Assembly (NCBI GenBank): GCA_022592435.1
Contig: JABYQS010000125.1
Location: 47,364 to 111,363 of the forward strand
From: Cerioporus squamosus
Lineage: Eukaryota > Basidiomycota > Agaricomycetes > Polyporales > Polyporaceae
DNA: 64,000 nt
Direction: 5' to 3'
The notes beneath the pieces are model-generated. The model saw only the letters and a program-made list of their open reading frames with translations. It did not search any database and had not been told where the DNA came from. Of this stretch, positions 11,603 to 23,200 are shown piece after piece. The position numbers and the translations under genes were made by a program. Numbering within the stretch: position 1 is the stretch's first letter; each line of letters begins with the position of its first letter.

Positions 11603-14442
11603 TGACAAGTCCGGCAACGGAAGGGGTGGACTGTTCACCTACAGTTTCAGCCACTCCTAGTTTGAAGACACTTATCCCAGTCGACGCTGTCGTCGGAGGT
11701 GGTGAAGCTGTCGAGCTTGATGCAAGGAGAGCCGGTGCTGGTGGGAGTGAGGTAGACGCGTTCCCGTAGGTCCTCCGCCACACTTCCAGGGGCGATTCCA
11801 TCGGACGGACCCCCGTGGGTACATCAGCTGACCCGCTCGGTGGTGAGGTCGATGGCACGTTGACCGGTGTTGGCTGTGAACACTCCGGCTGCTCCTGGGG
11901 CATACGCGGAACAGCAGCTTAACGGACGAGGGCCCGGACTGTGCAACGGTGTGCGTTGGTATGCTTTCTTGCACGGCGTCGCTCGACGGCTTGGTAGCTT
12001 CCGGCCTTGTGACTGGGGCGGGGAGAGGCGCGGCGGGAGTCTCGGTGTCCTCCTCCTCCTCATCGACGCCCTCCTCTGGCTCCGGAGAGAGCCTGTCGTC
12101 GTCTCGGAGGCTTCCTTCGGGTACACACGGCGCGGTGTCCGAGTCGGCGCCGCCCTCTCTTCTTCTCCATCCTCTTCCTCTTCCTCGTGCTCGTGCTCTT
12201 CCTTGTGCTCGCGCTCGTGCTCCTCTTCGTCCTCTTCGTCTTCATTTGTGTCCACATCCTCACCCTGCTTCTTCTGCCGTCGTCTCACCCCATCGCCCCC
12301 CAACGCCAGATCCTCACCCGCGGCCCACTCCCCATACCACACCGGCACATCAACCCGCCCCTTAGCCCACTCCTCCGCCCACGCCTGCCTCGGCTCCCGA
12401 CACCCCTCGCACGCACATCTCTCGACAACGAGCGCCTGCGCACGCATCTCGTCCTCGAGCCTCGCTAGGCTCTTCCGGCTCCAGCGCAGGTACACGCCAA
12501 TCGTCGCGCGCACCGCGGGCTCCTGGTAGCACGGCATGACAATGCGCGTCCACTGGCGCGCAACCATCGCCTCGCACTTGCCCCGGTTCCTCTTCGCCAC
12601 CTGGCGCGCCTTGGGGTCGGGCGCGTCGGCGTCGTCGATGCGGAGACCGAGACGCGCGGCGAGGTCGTGCACGAGGAGGTCGAACCCGCCCTTTGGCATG
12701 CACACATCGCTCTCCTTGAGGTGCCGCTTGATCGCGTCGCTGCGGTTGAAGGGCAGAGCACTCGCTGGGGCGCCGTCCAGGATGCAGAAGGTGCGCGGCT
12801 TGATGTGCATCCAGCGGACGTGCCGGAGGGCGTCGGCTTGGCGCCCGTAGGGCTCTGTTCGGGTGCAGGAGACGAGGTGCGGGGGCGGGGCTGGGGCTGC
12901 CCCGGGGACGTTCGGGCTGGGGACTGCGAAGAGGTTTTGGTGCGGGTAACCGGGGATTGGGGGGATGGGAGGGGTGTAGAAGGGGCAGAAGTACTTGGCT
13001 ACGGCTTGTTTCCGTTGTCTCTTCTGTGGCTTCTTCGCATTCTTGACTTGCACTGTGACTGCAGCTTTGCCCTTGCCCTTGTTCTTCTGGCGCGATGGTG
13101 AAGGTGGGGCGGCGGGCCATGTGGCCGCTATGTGAAGGCAGTCAGCGCCGAGAAAACCCAGGAGAACGGGAATGGTGAACACTGAAGACTCACCAGAAAG
13201 GCCGCGGGGAGCGAGCTCTGCTCCGACGCGCCTGATGTCGTCGTAGAACTCCCCTGGCAAGTCCCGCGCGTGCTCGGGATAGCCAGCGAGCTCGAGATAA
13301 GTGCGGACACTGGTCGGCACTGGCACGGATGCTGGCGTCGACGAAGGCGGCGAGTTCGTTCTTGCAGCTAGCGGAGGACGATCCGTAGTCGTCGGCGCCG
13401 GAGCCGGTGGTGTGTTCGTTCCTGCAGCCAGTGAGGCACGATCTGTATACCACGATGCGTCGCGTCAGCACGTGAAGTCTCGTCGCCACGGAGGTCATCG
13501 CGGTGGCGGTATATGTACATCATAGCACATACCTTCGGCGGCGCGGGGCGCGCTCGTCGCTGGCACGGACGGAGCCACACCCCATATTCGTAGTGGCGAC
13601 CGTGCAGGCGACTTGCGGGCGTTCTCGCGGTCTGAAACAGACGTCCTAGGACTAGTTGCGAGGCCAGAGGAGGAGGGAGAGGAAGCGACAGGGCCAAGTG
13701 GGCTCTCGCCGCTCTCCGGTTGGGAGCTCCTTGCTAGCCGCGGTCTCTTCGGGGTGCGGCCCCCGGAACGTGGCCCAATCTCCGCTCCATGGCCGCGTTT
13801 GGATCCGCGCTTGGATCGTTCTGTCAGGTTTGGAAAACCAAACCGACATCCAGGGAGTGCTGGCTCAGATGTCTGAGAGGTAGGCACAGGAGGGAAGACA
13901 TGTGGTGACGAATAGTCATGCTCAACCACAGGAGGGCCTTCTTGCGGTGGGGAGACGGGAGGTGCGAAAGGACTACGAGTGGGAGGAGACCTTGCTGGAG
14001 AGAGCCGGGCTCGTGTCGAGGGAGGAGTAACATGTCTAGCGTTATCGTAGTACGATGCATTTGACTGAGCGACTATCGACTGGATAGTCTGCAGTGCGTC
14101 GTCGATCACTCCCGTGAGCGCAAAAGCTTCCGGCTGGGACAGGGAAACGGACCCAGCTTGGGGCTCGGCCGCGGCGTGGTCTTCTGGCTCGATGTAGTCA
14201 GGATTGATCCATGAGTCGAAGGTTTCCGCATACATTGCGGAGGAGGCTTCATCGTTGTAGTCGTCGGCATCCTCATCCATCGAATCACCGATTGGTCCCG
14301 CGCTCTCTCTGTCGGCGAGGGGCGCAGGGTAACCAGCCGAGGCGACGGCGGATGGTATTTCTTGCCAATCGTATGGGACGGGCTCCGGAGAGAAGGCGGA
14401 ACCTAGCGGCGGGAGGGATGGAGAATGGTCGAACGGGTTCAT
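11571..14442 (-). CDS. Large nuclear-type protein with degenerate C2H2-like module and acidic tract; frame broken near the 3' end
   Basis: Starts at 14442 (MNPFDHSPSLPPLG). Exons 14442-13533, 13442-13194 and 13127 onward are joined by GT-AG introns; the 66-nt second intron is in frame. The N-terminal ~300 residues are Ser/Pro-rich with a basic KRPR-type stretch. The middle has Cys/His pairs spaced like degenerate zinc fingers (CTRTEPYGRQADALRHVRWMH, then FNRSDAIKRHLKESDVC), then a long Glu/Asp tract near 12265-12160. Coding bias then jumps frame twice: near 12153-12155 (a GGG run on this strand) and near 11905-11925. The last segment reads ...GLVKDAYSQHVPT and stops at 11571 inside the hairpin. 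If no shift is accepted the frame ends at 11824. A nuclear DNA-binding or chromatin role is a guess from composition. Confidence 0.62.
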
Positions 14443-16112
14443 CTCTAGGACTGTAGGTGAGGCGAGGGAAACCGGTGAAAGAAAGAGGGGAGTGTATCGG
14501 GGTGAGGATACCCCAACGACCGTTATATATGTGCCTCCTTGAGCCGACGAGAGCGTGCCCTGCAGTTGTGCTGCTCACAAAAGCGCTGCTTGTAGCGCTG
14601 GGCAGGTCGCGATAAAAGCAGTTGTCGTCGTCTGAACACAATTGGCTGGTAAACAACCCGTACCGGAAAGTAGCATGGTGCAACATACAAGCAGACCATC
14701 TCATGCAGCAGCGAGAGCTGTTGGGATGAGCACGAAGCCCGACTTGAGCCTTGCAGCGCGGCCAGAGGCTTTGTTTCGCCCTGAAGGCAGGCTACGGCCT
14801 GTAAAAACGCTATAGGACTGTCTAAGCATCGTTGCGGGAGTGATGTTGAGGGGAGTATTGGCGAGAAGTCGATACTGACGCGCGGTGGCTACTGACGAGC
14901 GGTAGACGCCCCACGCCGCACCTGAGAGACCGGATGTAACATCTCAACAAGTCGCACAGTCAGAAGCAAGCACCGAGTGACGTGCTTTGCGCCTCAAAGT
15001 CTATCCGGTGCTGTATATACAGTAGTGAGTGATCAAAACTCGTGTTACGTCGGGAAATATTGACGTACCGGCTGCGGTGGCGTTGGCGAGATCACAAACA
15101 TACTACCAACCATCGAGCCTCTGTCAGCACTTATCGTCCAAAATGATATGGCACTCACTAGCTCCTTCAGTACTCATAGTTCCTTTAGTACTTAACCTGG
15201 GCTCGTTGGTTGCTTCAGCGGATCTGCCAGTGGTCACCGGAGTCGACACCTCTCTCTGTGCACGCCACACCGGTTCCTAGAAGTTATTGCAACTTGACAT
15301 ATACCCATGCAGTTAGTTAGCGACGTTGCCTCGTATCCAACCGTTGCACGAGAGACTTCGCATGTGTAGAACACGAGTGACGAGTCGTCGATGTTGTTAT
15401 GCGAGACAAAAGCGGTCAAGCCAACCTCTGGCGGCTACGTTGCCAAAAGCAGTACGCTCGGTTGCTCCCGACAGCCACGTGTTCAATTGTTGGGACTGGT
15501 AAGTGGAACGAAGCGTTTCTTAATCTGGCGGTGACTACTCAGCACTTACAGAGTTCAGGCTCTCAGCGATTGTATGAGGAGGGCCTCATAGACGATAGCT
15601 GGTCGCTCAGAGACGGTAAGACTTACTCATTGCTGTTGCCAGCGTTCAACCGAGCTTCTTCCGTGGCCGGATGACGTAGACCTACCGTAGGCATGAAAGG
15701 AGTAGAGTGGAATGCTGAGGAAACCTTGTCAATCAGGCTGAGAAAGTGACTCTGACGAGGAGGGAGCCGAGTCTTACAGTTTGTAGGCAAATTCGAAGCA
15801 CTCAGAGCGTTCAACGTGTTCGCCGCTTAATCAACCTGTCCATTCCATACTAGCAGCTTTCGGCTTCGAAGCTCGGAAACGTAGCGACTTCTTGAAGGCG
15901 GAGGCCTCTCAAACAGTCCGACCTTCGCGTCGCACGACTGCAAGCATGATTACACCTCATGATACAACTACTTGAACATACAACAAGCAACCTATGAACC
16001 CTCGAATAAGTTTACGGATAAAACAAACGGCATCATCGTTGTGCACCGGCGCACAACAGTCCTAGAAGACTTGCTTCTCGTCAGAAAGGAAAATGCCTTC
16101 ACACAGTGAAGG
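14443..16112. other. Gene-free interval
   Basis: Promoter of the 14442 gene, then about 1.5 kb with only short open frames. One, 15143-15280 (+), begins with a signal-peptide-like stretch (MIWHSLAPSVLIVPLVLNLG) but is only 45 codons and leads nowhere, so it is not called. Confidence 0.55.
14522..14529 (-). promoter_or_regulatory. TATA box of the 14442 gene
   Basis: TATATAAC on the minus strand, 80 bases upstream of the start codon at 14442. Confidence 0.5.
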
Positions 16113-17631
16113 CTAGCAGTGAGTCTTCGGCGCAAACTTGAACTTTGTCTTCCCATTTGAGCCGTAGATGCCATATCCCGGCTCTTGGTCCTCCGAGTAG
16201 ATGTGCGCGAACCAGCCCACGCCACCGCCGGGCTGGGCTTTGAGGTCCTCGCAATGGTCGTCGAGGAGCTGGTAGTACACGCGCTCGTTGTCAACATTGG
16301 CCACGGCGTTGGGATTGGTCGGTTTGATACTGCCAGAAGCGAGCGACGGCCATCCGTTCTGCATCCATCGCTGTTTGTCAGGATCCAACATTACGACGAA
16401 CAGAGTTGTGGCGCAGCGCACCTCATCGAAGTACATCTTCTTGCCCTTCCCATGGTCCGTGAAGTACTTGAGGTCGCGTTCCACGATCGGCCAGGCTTTC
16501 TGGGCTGAAGCAAGATCGCTGCACTTAGTAGGGATCCCGACCGCAGTATAACAGCAACTACATACCCGTCGAAGCATCAGGCGAGAAGAAGGGCAGCATG
16601 TGGATGTTTATGGAATCGATGGCGTCCAGCACAGCTTGAGCCTTGTCCTTGTTCTTCTGGTACCCGTACGCCATTTCGCTGACCGTGACGGGGATTCCCA
16701 CGTCCGCGAGCTGCTTCTTCGCTGCGGTGACCTGCTTAGCGAGCTCGCCGGGCTCGATAGCGCTGTCGAAGAGTGGCTCGGATCCGAACTGGACGACACG
16801 CGTGACGAACTTGGCCTTCGGGTTGGACTGGAGGGTCTTGAAGAGGCTGTCGCGTCGGGTCATCCATTTGTTGTCGCCCTCGAAGCCGAACTCCATGGAG
16901 TGGAGGCGACGGTCAGAAACAGACTATCCAGGGTAGCATATGGAGTCCTTCCCGACTTACCCAAATTAGAGCGTGTACACCCAGTCCATTATCCCAGGCG
17001 GCATCGACGACGTCGTCACTGAGTAGCAGGAGAGTTAGACACACGCCGTCTCACTTACTACGATGGAGAGGGCCTCACTAGAAGCTTTTACGTTTATCGC
17101 ACGTTCCATAGAGGCGGACATAGCGGGAGTTGAAGGTCTTGCGAATATCAGCAAACTCCTTTTGGAGTTGTTTCTTGCTTTGACCTGTCATATGCGTCGC
17201 GCTGGTTAATTCAACGCGTACTGACGGCGATGAGGGTGACACTCACAGGCAGTGACCTCGTAGCTGAAACCGAGGAAGGCGTACTCGGTACTTGCATCAC
17301 ACCACCAGTTAGTAGTGTCCTGCGGTACGTCGTCCGGCATCTGAAAATCTAGCGCGGGGAAGCAGTTGGAGGCAGACGGTGAACTGGGGGTGGTCGCGAG
17401 TCTGGAGGTATGTGATGGGGACGTCGAAGAGTGTGTCGGCGTGACGCTCTGTTTGACGGTTGAAGTCGGTGTGGCGGAACCAGAGGAGCTGCTCGGAAAG
17501 CCGGACCTGGCTCTGCATGCGCGGGGACGCTTCGCATTGCGGATAGGCTGCGCATCGGCCAAGGAAACACATGAGAGCACGAGTGCAAGCGAAAAGAGAG
17601 TGAGGATGAAGTGAGTGAGTGTGCGCGCCAT
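16113..17631 (-). CDS. Secreted GH128 endo-beta-1,3-glucanase, copy A (Ser/Thr-rich linker)
   Basis: Six exons (17631-17247, 17184-17079, 17018-16961, 16890-16566, 16504-16422, 16370-16113) give ~404 residues with frame kept. A signal peptide (MARTLTHFILTLFSLALVLS) and a ~70-residue Ser/Thr/Pro linker precede a glycosyl_hydrolase catalytic-core domain of the Asl1/GH128 type: NWWCDASTEYAFLGFSYEVT, SRYVRLYGTC, and ALIWFGFEGDNKW. Candidate catalytic glutamates are in QFGSEPLFD and VTVSEMAYGYQ. The C-terminal part carries MYFDE, GWPS and CEDLKAQPGGGVGWFAHIYS. GH128 enzymes hydrolyse beta-1,3-glucan, so likely jobs are cell-wall remodelling or glucan scavenging. A tandem paralogue lies just upstream at 18147-19570. 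The ATG at 17631 is chosen because it starts the signal peptide. Confidence 0.93.
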
Positions 17632-18146
17632 GCCGAGTCGTCGCAGGCTGCGATTCTTGCCGCCGATGCCAGAAGAGGAGGAGGAAAACGACCGACCTTC
17701 GCACACCGTCTCGTAGTTATAGAGTTTCGGAGGAATGATGCACGGCCCGATGCCCAAATACTGAACAAAAGTCCAGGCATGGGCGGACAATGGAACGCTT
17801 GTGCGCGCGGTGCCAGAACGCCGCACGAATCGATATGGAGATTGCCCTGTACTATGAGTACAAATGCCGCGTGTATTCCCTCAGCAATAACCCAGACACA
17901 CCGTCATAAATACACCTAAGCCCAATAATGAATTGATCCAGCAGTTGCAGTCGTCGCTGGTCGTGAAAAGGTCGTTCGAGAGGTCGTTAGTGTTGCAAGG
18001 CCAGCGGTTGGTATTGTCCGGGCGCAGGCGCTTCGCCCTTGACTACACCCGTTTCGCACGCCGGCCAACCACGCCGCCGCCACCGCCGACCAAAGGTTGC
18101 GTGAATCTCCATGCGAGGTCAGGGACTTGGCAGGTCGCGCCCGGGC
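17632..18146. other. Spacer between tandem GH128 genes
   Basis: About 515 bases holding the promoter of copy A and the 3' flank of copy B. No open frame of interest. Confidence 0.6.
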
Positions 18147-19570
18147 TCAGCAGTGCGTCCTGGGAGCGAACGGGAACTTCATCACCCCTTTCGAGTTGTA
18201 GATGCCATAGCCCGGCTCTTGGTCGTCCGAGTAGATGTGTGCGAACCACCCAATGCCACCGCCTACGACGGCCTTGAGGTCCTCGCAATGTTGGTCAAGC
18301 AAGACGTAGTATCCTTGCTCGTTCGGAATGTTCGCCACAGCATCCGGGCTGTTAGGCTGGACGCCCTCGGATGTCACCGATGGCCAACCGTTCTGCACGA
18401 CGAGATGTCAGGATGCTGGACTAGATGGTAAGCGGATGAACGGCGTACCTCGTCAAAGTACATCTTCTTGCCCTTCCCGTGTTCGATGAACCAATTCAGA
18501 TCCCCTTCAACGAGCGGCCAGGCTTGATCGGCTGATAAATTCGAGCGTCAGCCGTGGTTCATACTACATGGTCTCAAGAAAGTACATACAAGTCGACGCA
18601 TTTTGCGAGAAGAAGGGCAGCATGTGGATGTTTATGGAGTCGATGGCATCAAGGACATCTTGCGCGCCGCCCCGCTCCTGGTAGCCATACGCGAGCTCGC
18701 TCACGGTGACCGGGATATGGAGGCTCGACAGGTTCTGCTTGGCCATCAAGACCTGCTGCGCAAGCTGTGCATGTGGCAAGACGTTGTCGTAGAGCGGCTC
18801 TGAACCGAACTGCAGCACTCGGGTAACGAACTTGGCCTTGGGGTTCGAATGCAACGCTGCGAGGAGGGTGTCGCGTCGTCCGATCCAGACGTCATCGCCG
18901 TCGAAGCCGAACTGAAATAGGCGGATTGCGATGGTTAGCGGGATGTAAGTGTGCGAAGGATTCAAACCTTACCCAGATGAGCGCGTGCACGCCGAGTCCT
19001 GAAGTGAGGTAAGCGATGGCATAAGTGAGGAGATTAGGTGTCAGTCGCATGTGCGCTCACCATTGTCCCATGCGGCTTCGACGATGTCGTCACTGGCGTG
19101 AGAAGTGCGTTAGGTTATCTCGGACCGAGTTCGGGTTTATAGTACTCACTAGAATCCGTCACGATCACAGGCGCCATACAGGCGAACATAGCGCGACTGG
19201 AAGTGGTTGCGGATGTCTTTAAACTCCTTCTGCAGCTGTGCACGACTTTGACCTACGGAAAAATCTCATTAGCTACGGTACCTGCATACCGGAGACTTCA
19301 TGACCACTTACAAGCCGTGACTTCGTAGCTGAAGCCAACAAATGCGTACTCCGTCGCCGGGTCGCACCACCAGTTGGTGTTGTCGGATGGGGGGACGGCG
19401 GGCATGACGAAACCGAGCGAGGGGAAACATAACGGCGCCGGCTTCGCCGCCGGGCTGAGCAGCGGGGCGAGGTCCTGTCCGAAGTCATGCGGTTGCACGC
19501 CATTCTCGAGTGGAGCGGCCTGAGCGAGCCCTGAGAGAGCAAGCACAGCGAGGGCGGTGGTGAGGGCCAT
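18147..19570 (-). CDS. Secreted GH128 endo-beta-1,3-glucanase, copy B
   Basis: Seven exons (19570-19312, 19252-19150, 19092-19061, 18998-18973, 18911-18590, 18531-18449, 18392-18147) give ~356 residues. The signal peptide is MALTTALAVLALSGLAQAA. The catalytic domain matches copy A block by block: NWWCDPATEYAFVGFSYEVT, SRYVRLYGACDRDGFYDD, ALIWFGFDGDDVW, QFGSEPLYD, VTVSELAYGYQ, INIHMLPFF, MYFDE, NGWPSVTSEG, GGGIGWFAHIYSDDQEPGYG. Copy B lacks the Ser/Thr linker and has one extra intron, splitting WDN from GLGV. Five of its six introns sit at the same or nearly the same place as in copy A, so the pair arose by tandem duplication. Two very short exons (32 and 26 nt) are supported by their conserved product. 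Confidence 0.93.
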
Positions 19571-20296
19571 TTTGGGTCCCGGAAAAGGGAGGTGTAGATG
19601 TGGGAGAATGAGCGACAGTTTATGTAGGTTTGAAGCTACAAGCGACGAGGCTCGGCTGCCTGCAGCGACCGCGCGCACGTATATATAGGTCCAGCGTGCA
19701 CAGGAACCTGTCGAGCGGGCGAAGTGCGAAGTGTACGATAACTGTCTTGCTCGGGTCACCAGCGTGGTTGGACTAGGTGGGAGTCCATGCGCAGGATGCA
19801 CACGGACCCGATTTCAGTATGCTGTGATCGGGGGCTGACAGGAAGTCGAAGCCGCTGTGGGCCGGACTCAGACTTTCTGATCGAGACTTGAACATGGTCA
19901 GCGGTCCTAGGTCGGCTTCCTCGACCAATCCAGGCAGCTGCGAGGCAGTTATAACAGTAAGATATACAAATCAGTCTTACCAGGGCGCTGCGAGGGCGGC
20001 GGCAGCAGGCTGAGCGAGTAGTTCGCCACATGGACGAAGCAGCCGAACAACATCACCCGCCTTGTCACGCGATCTTCTGTCACGAATCTCCACGTTGGGT
20101 GTGAGGCAGGAGACTTGCCTCCCCGCGCGGGTGGCTTGAATGCGGAAATGAAGTACATTCATTCGCTGTCAGCTTGGGTCGAATACAGTTGTAGGGACCT
20201 GCTATCGAGGCTCCGAGAAACTTGGAAGCTATCTCAGCACGTGCATAGAGGATGAATGTGAGAAGCAAGGCACGTATGACGGAGTACTCCCGCGAA
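19571..20296. other. Intergenic
   Basis: Promoter of GH128 copy B and 3' flank of the gelsolin-repeat gene. No coding signal. Confidence 0.55.
19679..19688 (-). promoter_or_regulatory. TATA box of GH128 copy B
   Basis: TATATATACG on the minus strand, about 110 bases upstream of the ATG at 19570. Confidence 0.5.
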
Positions 20297-23200
20297 TCAC
20301 CGTAGGTGAGTTGGATTCACGCCGAGCGGGAGCATCGTATGGTCTTGCAGTGCCGTGGAGGTCCAGATAGTAGACTTCAGCTGTAAAAATCACGATATCA
20401 GAGCCAGTTTTCTTTCCATCCGGAGGCATAGGACGACATACATCTGCATCCGCGTCACTTGCGGGTATCAAGTTCATGTGGTCCGGGATATCTCCAGAGC
20501 TCTGCACACGGGTCAGACCACGAGGACACGAAACTCATCCGAGAGAAGTTGACTGACCAGGGCAGACTCATCCAGCTCTCGGAACGCGAGCAGCAGGTCT
20601 GCGGGTATCTGTGTCGGGAAGATCAAGGCGTGCACTGTCGGAGTGAACGGTTGAGTCGACGAAGCCTTCGTCGCAAGCGCCTGATACAAGCATTGAGTAA
20701 TCAATTCACCGACGGGCACTTACAAGGCGAAGTGGCTTACATGTGCGACGGAGAGCGCAAGTCGGATTTCCAGTCGTCGGCCTCGCGCCTCGCTGCCGAT
20801 AACAACGAAGAGTTCCCAGACGCAGTCGACAAGGAATACTGCCTGACTGAACTCCGGGTGACCAGGGAAATGCGTTACTGGCCTCACCTTCCAAGTAACC
20901 AATATTCAGCTTATAGACCCAGGAAACGAAGAGTGGAGTAACTCACCACTTCACTCTGAGTAGCATCCACTATCCAGGCACGCGGGTCAGCGATAGGGGC
21001 CGTAGGCCGCCATTTCCAGTAGTCGGCCTTCGCGTAGTCGCCCTCCCCTAAGATCATCCAGAACATCTCGTCGGCCTGACTCTCCTCCTCCGTCAACTCG
21101 ACCACGTTCTCTGGCGAAGGTGCGAGCGATTTCGCGTAGTCGAGGGCGGCACGCTGCTCGGCGGCCGTCGAACCACGGCCGTGCCAGACATAGAACGTGT
21201 CAAGGATGGAGATGCAGTAGCTGTAACCCGAACAAAGGTTCTTGATAGCCTACACGCAGAGTGGCGTGAGCTCGCAGCGATGGAAAGACTACAGAGGACC
21301 TACGAGATCGAGCTCGTCGATGAAGATGAAGCCCCGAAGCGATCGCACGAGGTGCATCGCTGTGTTCTCCGCGCTCCAGTGCGCGCGAGTGCCCTGTCTT
21401 GTGGCTAGCGTGCCGCCGAGCACCGAGACGAACTCTGGCGGCTCCCGACCCTGTTCGACCACAACCTGCCATACCATTTTGAATGAGTCAGCGACTGCCC
21501 ACGCACGTTCGGGGGCACTGTACGTACTGGGGTCGTTCCATAGCGCCGCGCAAGCTCCTGCACCTTCTGCAACTCCTTCTCTCCCGTTTGTGCGCGCTTC
21601 CCGTGCCACGCCCACACCTTCGTCGTCACAAGCCCGCTGGACTTCACTTTTGCACGATGGATCACAGCGAGCACTTCCGAGTCGTAGAAGACATGCGTAT
21701 TCGCACTAACGGCGGTTGCGGTACTCCCAACGATGGACATGACATCGACGGAGATAGTCATGACATCCGGATCGGGTTTGTATGTTGTGCGAGGCGCGCG
21801 ATACAGTGCTTCTACATCGACACGTGGAAGAGGGTCATCGGAATGCACTGCGAATGCCTGTTAGCAGTGCATTGAACTGGCAGGAGCGTAAACATACTGA
21901 CCCAAACGGATAAGCTCGTCCTTAGCGGCAGTCTTCGGTGGGGGTGGTTGAGTTACACCAGGAGCTGGCACTTGGACCTCAGGTTCCGGATCCTTCTCTT
22001 GCAGTGGAACTGCGATCTCAGCCGCCTTCTCGGACTTAGGGACCTCCTCTTCCTCTCCCTCCTCGAGCAACGCAGGGTCTGGAGCAGCATCCTGCTTCAG
22101 CGTCCCGGCGGGTGACGGCACAGGCGTCCGTTCCTCCGCAAGGGGTGGCATGATGAATGCAGAGTACTTCTCATAGCTCGACTTGCGCTTCTCCAGTGGC
22201 GGAGCAGTGATAGTAGAGCTGCGGCTCGTCCCGTTTGCCCCATTGACTGCAGCCCCGTTCGATCCGCCACTGCGCGACCCCAGTTCGAAACCATGTTCCT
22301 CACGCTCGGCGGGGTATACTCCTCCTCCTGCTCTCCTTCCGGAGCATTGGCAGCATGAGTTGTGCCGAGCGCGGGCGGGGGAGAGGGGTCCTTGACCTCC
22401 AAAGGTGAGTCAACAACGGGAGAAGAAGGCGGGCGCTGCAGCGCTTCCGTGAAGACCTGTGCGACATCCATGACCGTCGCGCGGTTGCCGGTACTGGGTA
22501 TACGTGTGTGTCTAGCCGGGCTCGACGGCGGTTTCTGAGCCTTGCTCTGAGGAGGGGTTACCGACGGACTAGGTGCAATCGGCGGGGCTGCAAGCGAACT
22601 TGCTGGGCTCGTCTTCGCAGAGGTTGTAGGAGGGGTAGACGGGTGCACTTCCAGTGTTTCCAGAGTCGGCTTGGGTATCGTGGACTTTCCCGTCGAGGAG
22701 ACAGAGCGGCCATTGGTAGATGGAGGTGATGGGTATTGTGAAGTGGGCGACGTTGTGCGAACGGGAGTGAATGATTGCGGTGGCGAGAGCGATGGCACGG
22801 AACGCTCGGGGTCTGCCTGGCCACTGGATGTGACAGGAGATCCTTCCCGAATCGCGGTTAGCCTCGATGCACTTGCTCCGATCGGCGCGCTCTTGCCCTT
22901 GCGCGGCTTCTTAGCCCGGTCCTTGGTAGGCTGCGCGCAGAAATCAAGACCGTCGAGTCAGCCGCAGGTCGCGTCGCAAGAGCAGAGGGAGCACGGCGAA
23001 AGCAAAGTAAAGCGGAAATGTGAATTGCGACCCCAAGACCAACATATATGTTACCAGAATGAACGTACATGACTGAGCGGCTTGCCCGAGGTGCCCTCGG
23101 GAAGCCCCGCTGCTCCCCGCTCCTGCACCAAACCGCCACTGGTCGTCCGAGTCCGTACGCGCATCCCAAGCTCGTCCACTTCTCCAGTGCGATGGGTTTG

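Noticed and set aside
11867..12529. 220-codon + frame opposite the acidic tract
   Set aside because: It is the mirror of Glu/Asp codons read antisense, giving Ser/Cys/Leu runs; the minus strand carries the real gene.
15143..15280. 45-codon frame with signal-peptide-like start
   Set aside because: Too short, no continuation by splicing and no similar neighbour; chance hydrophobic run is likely.
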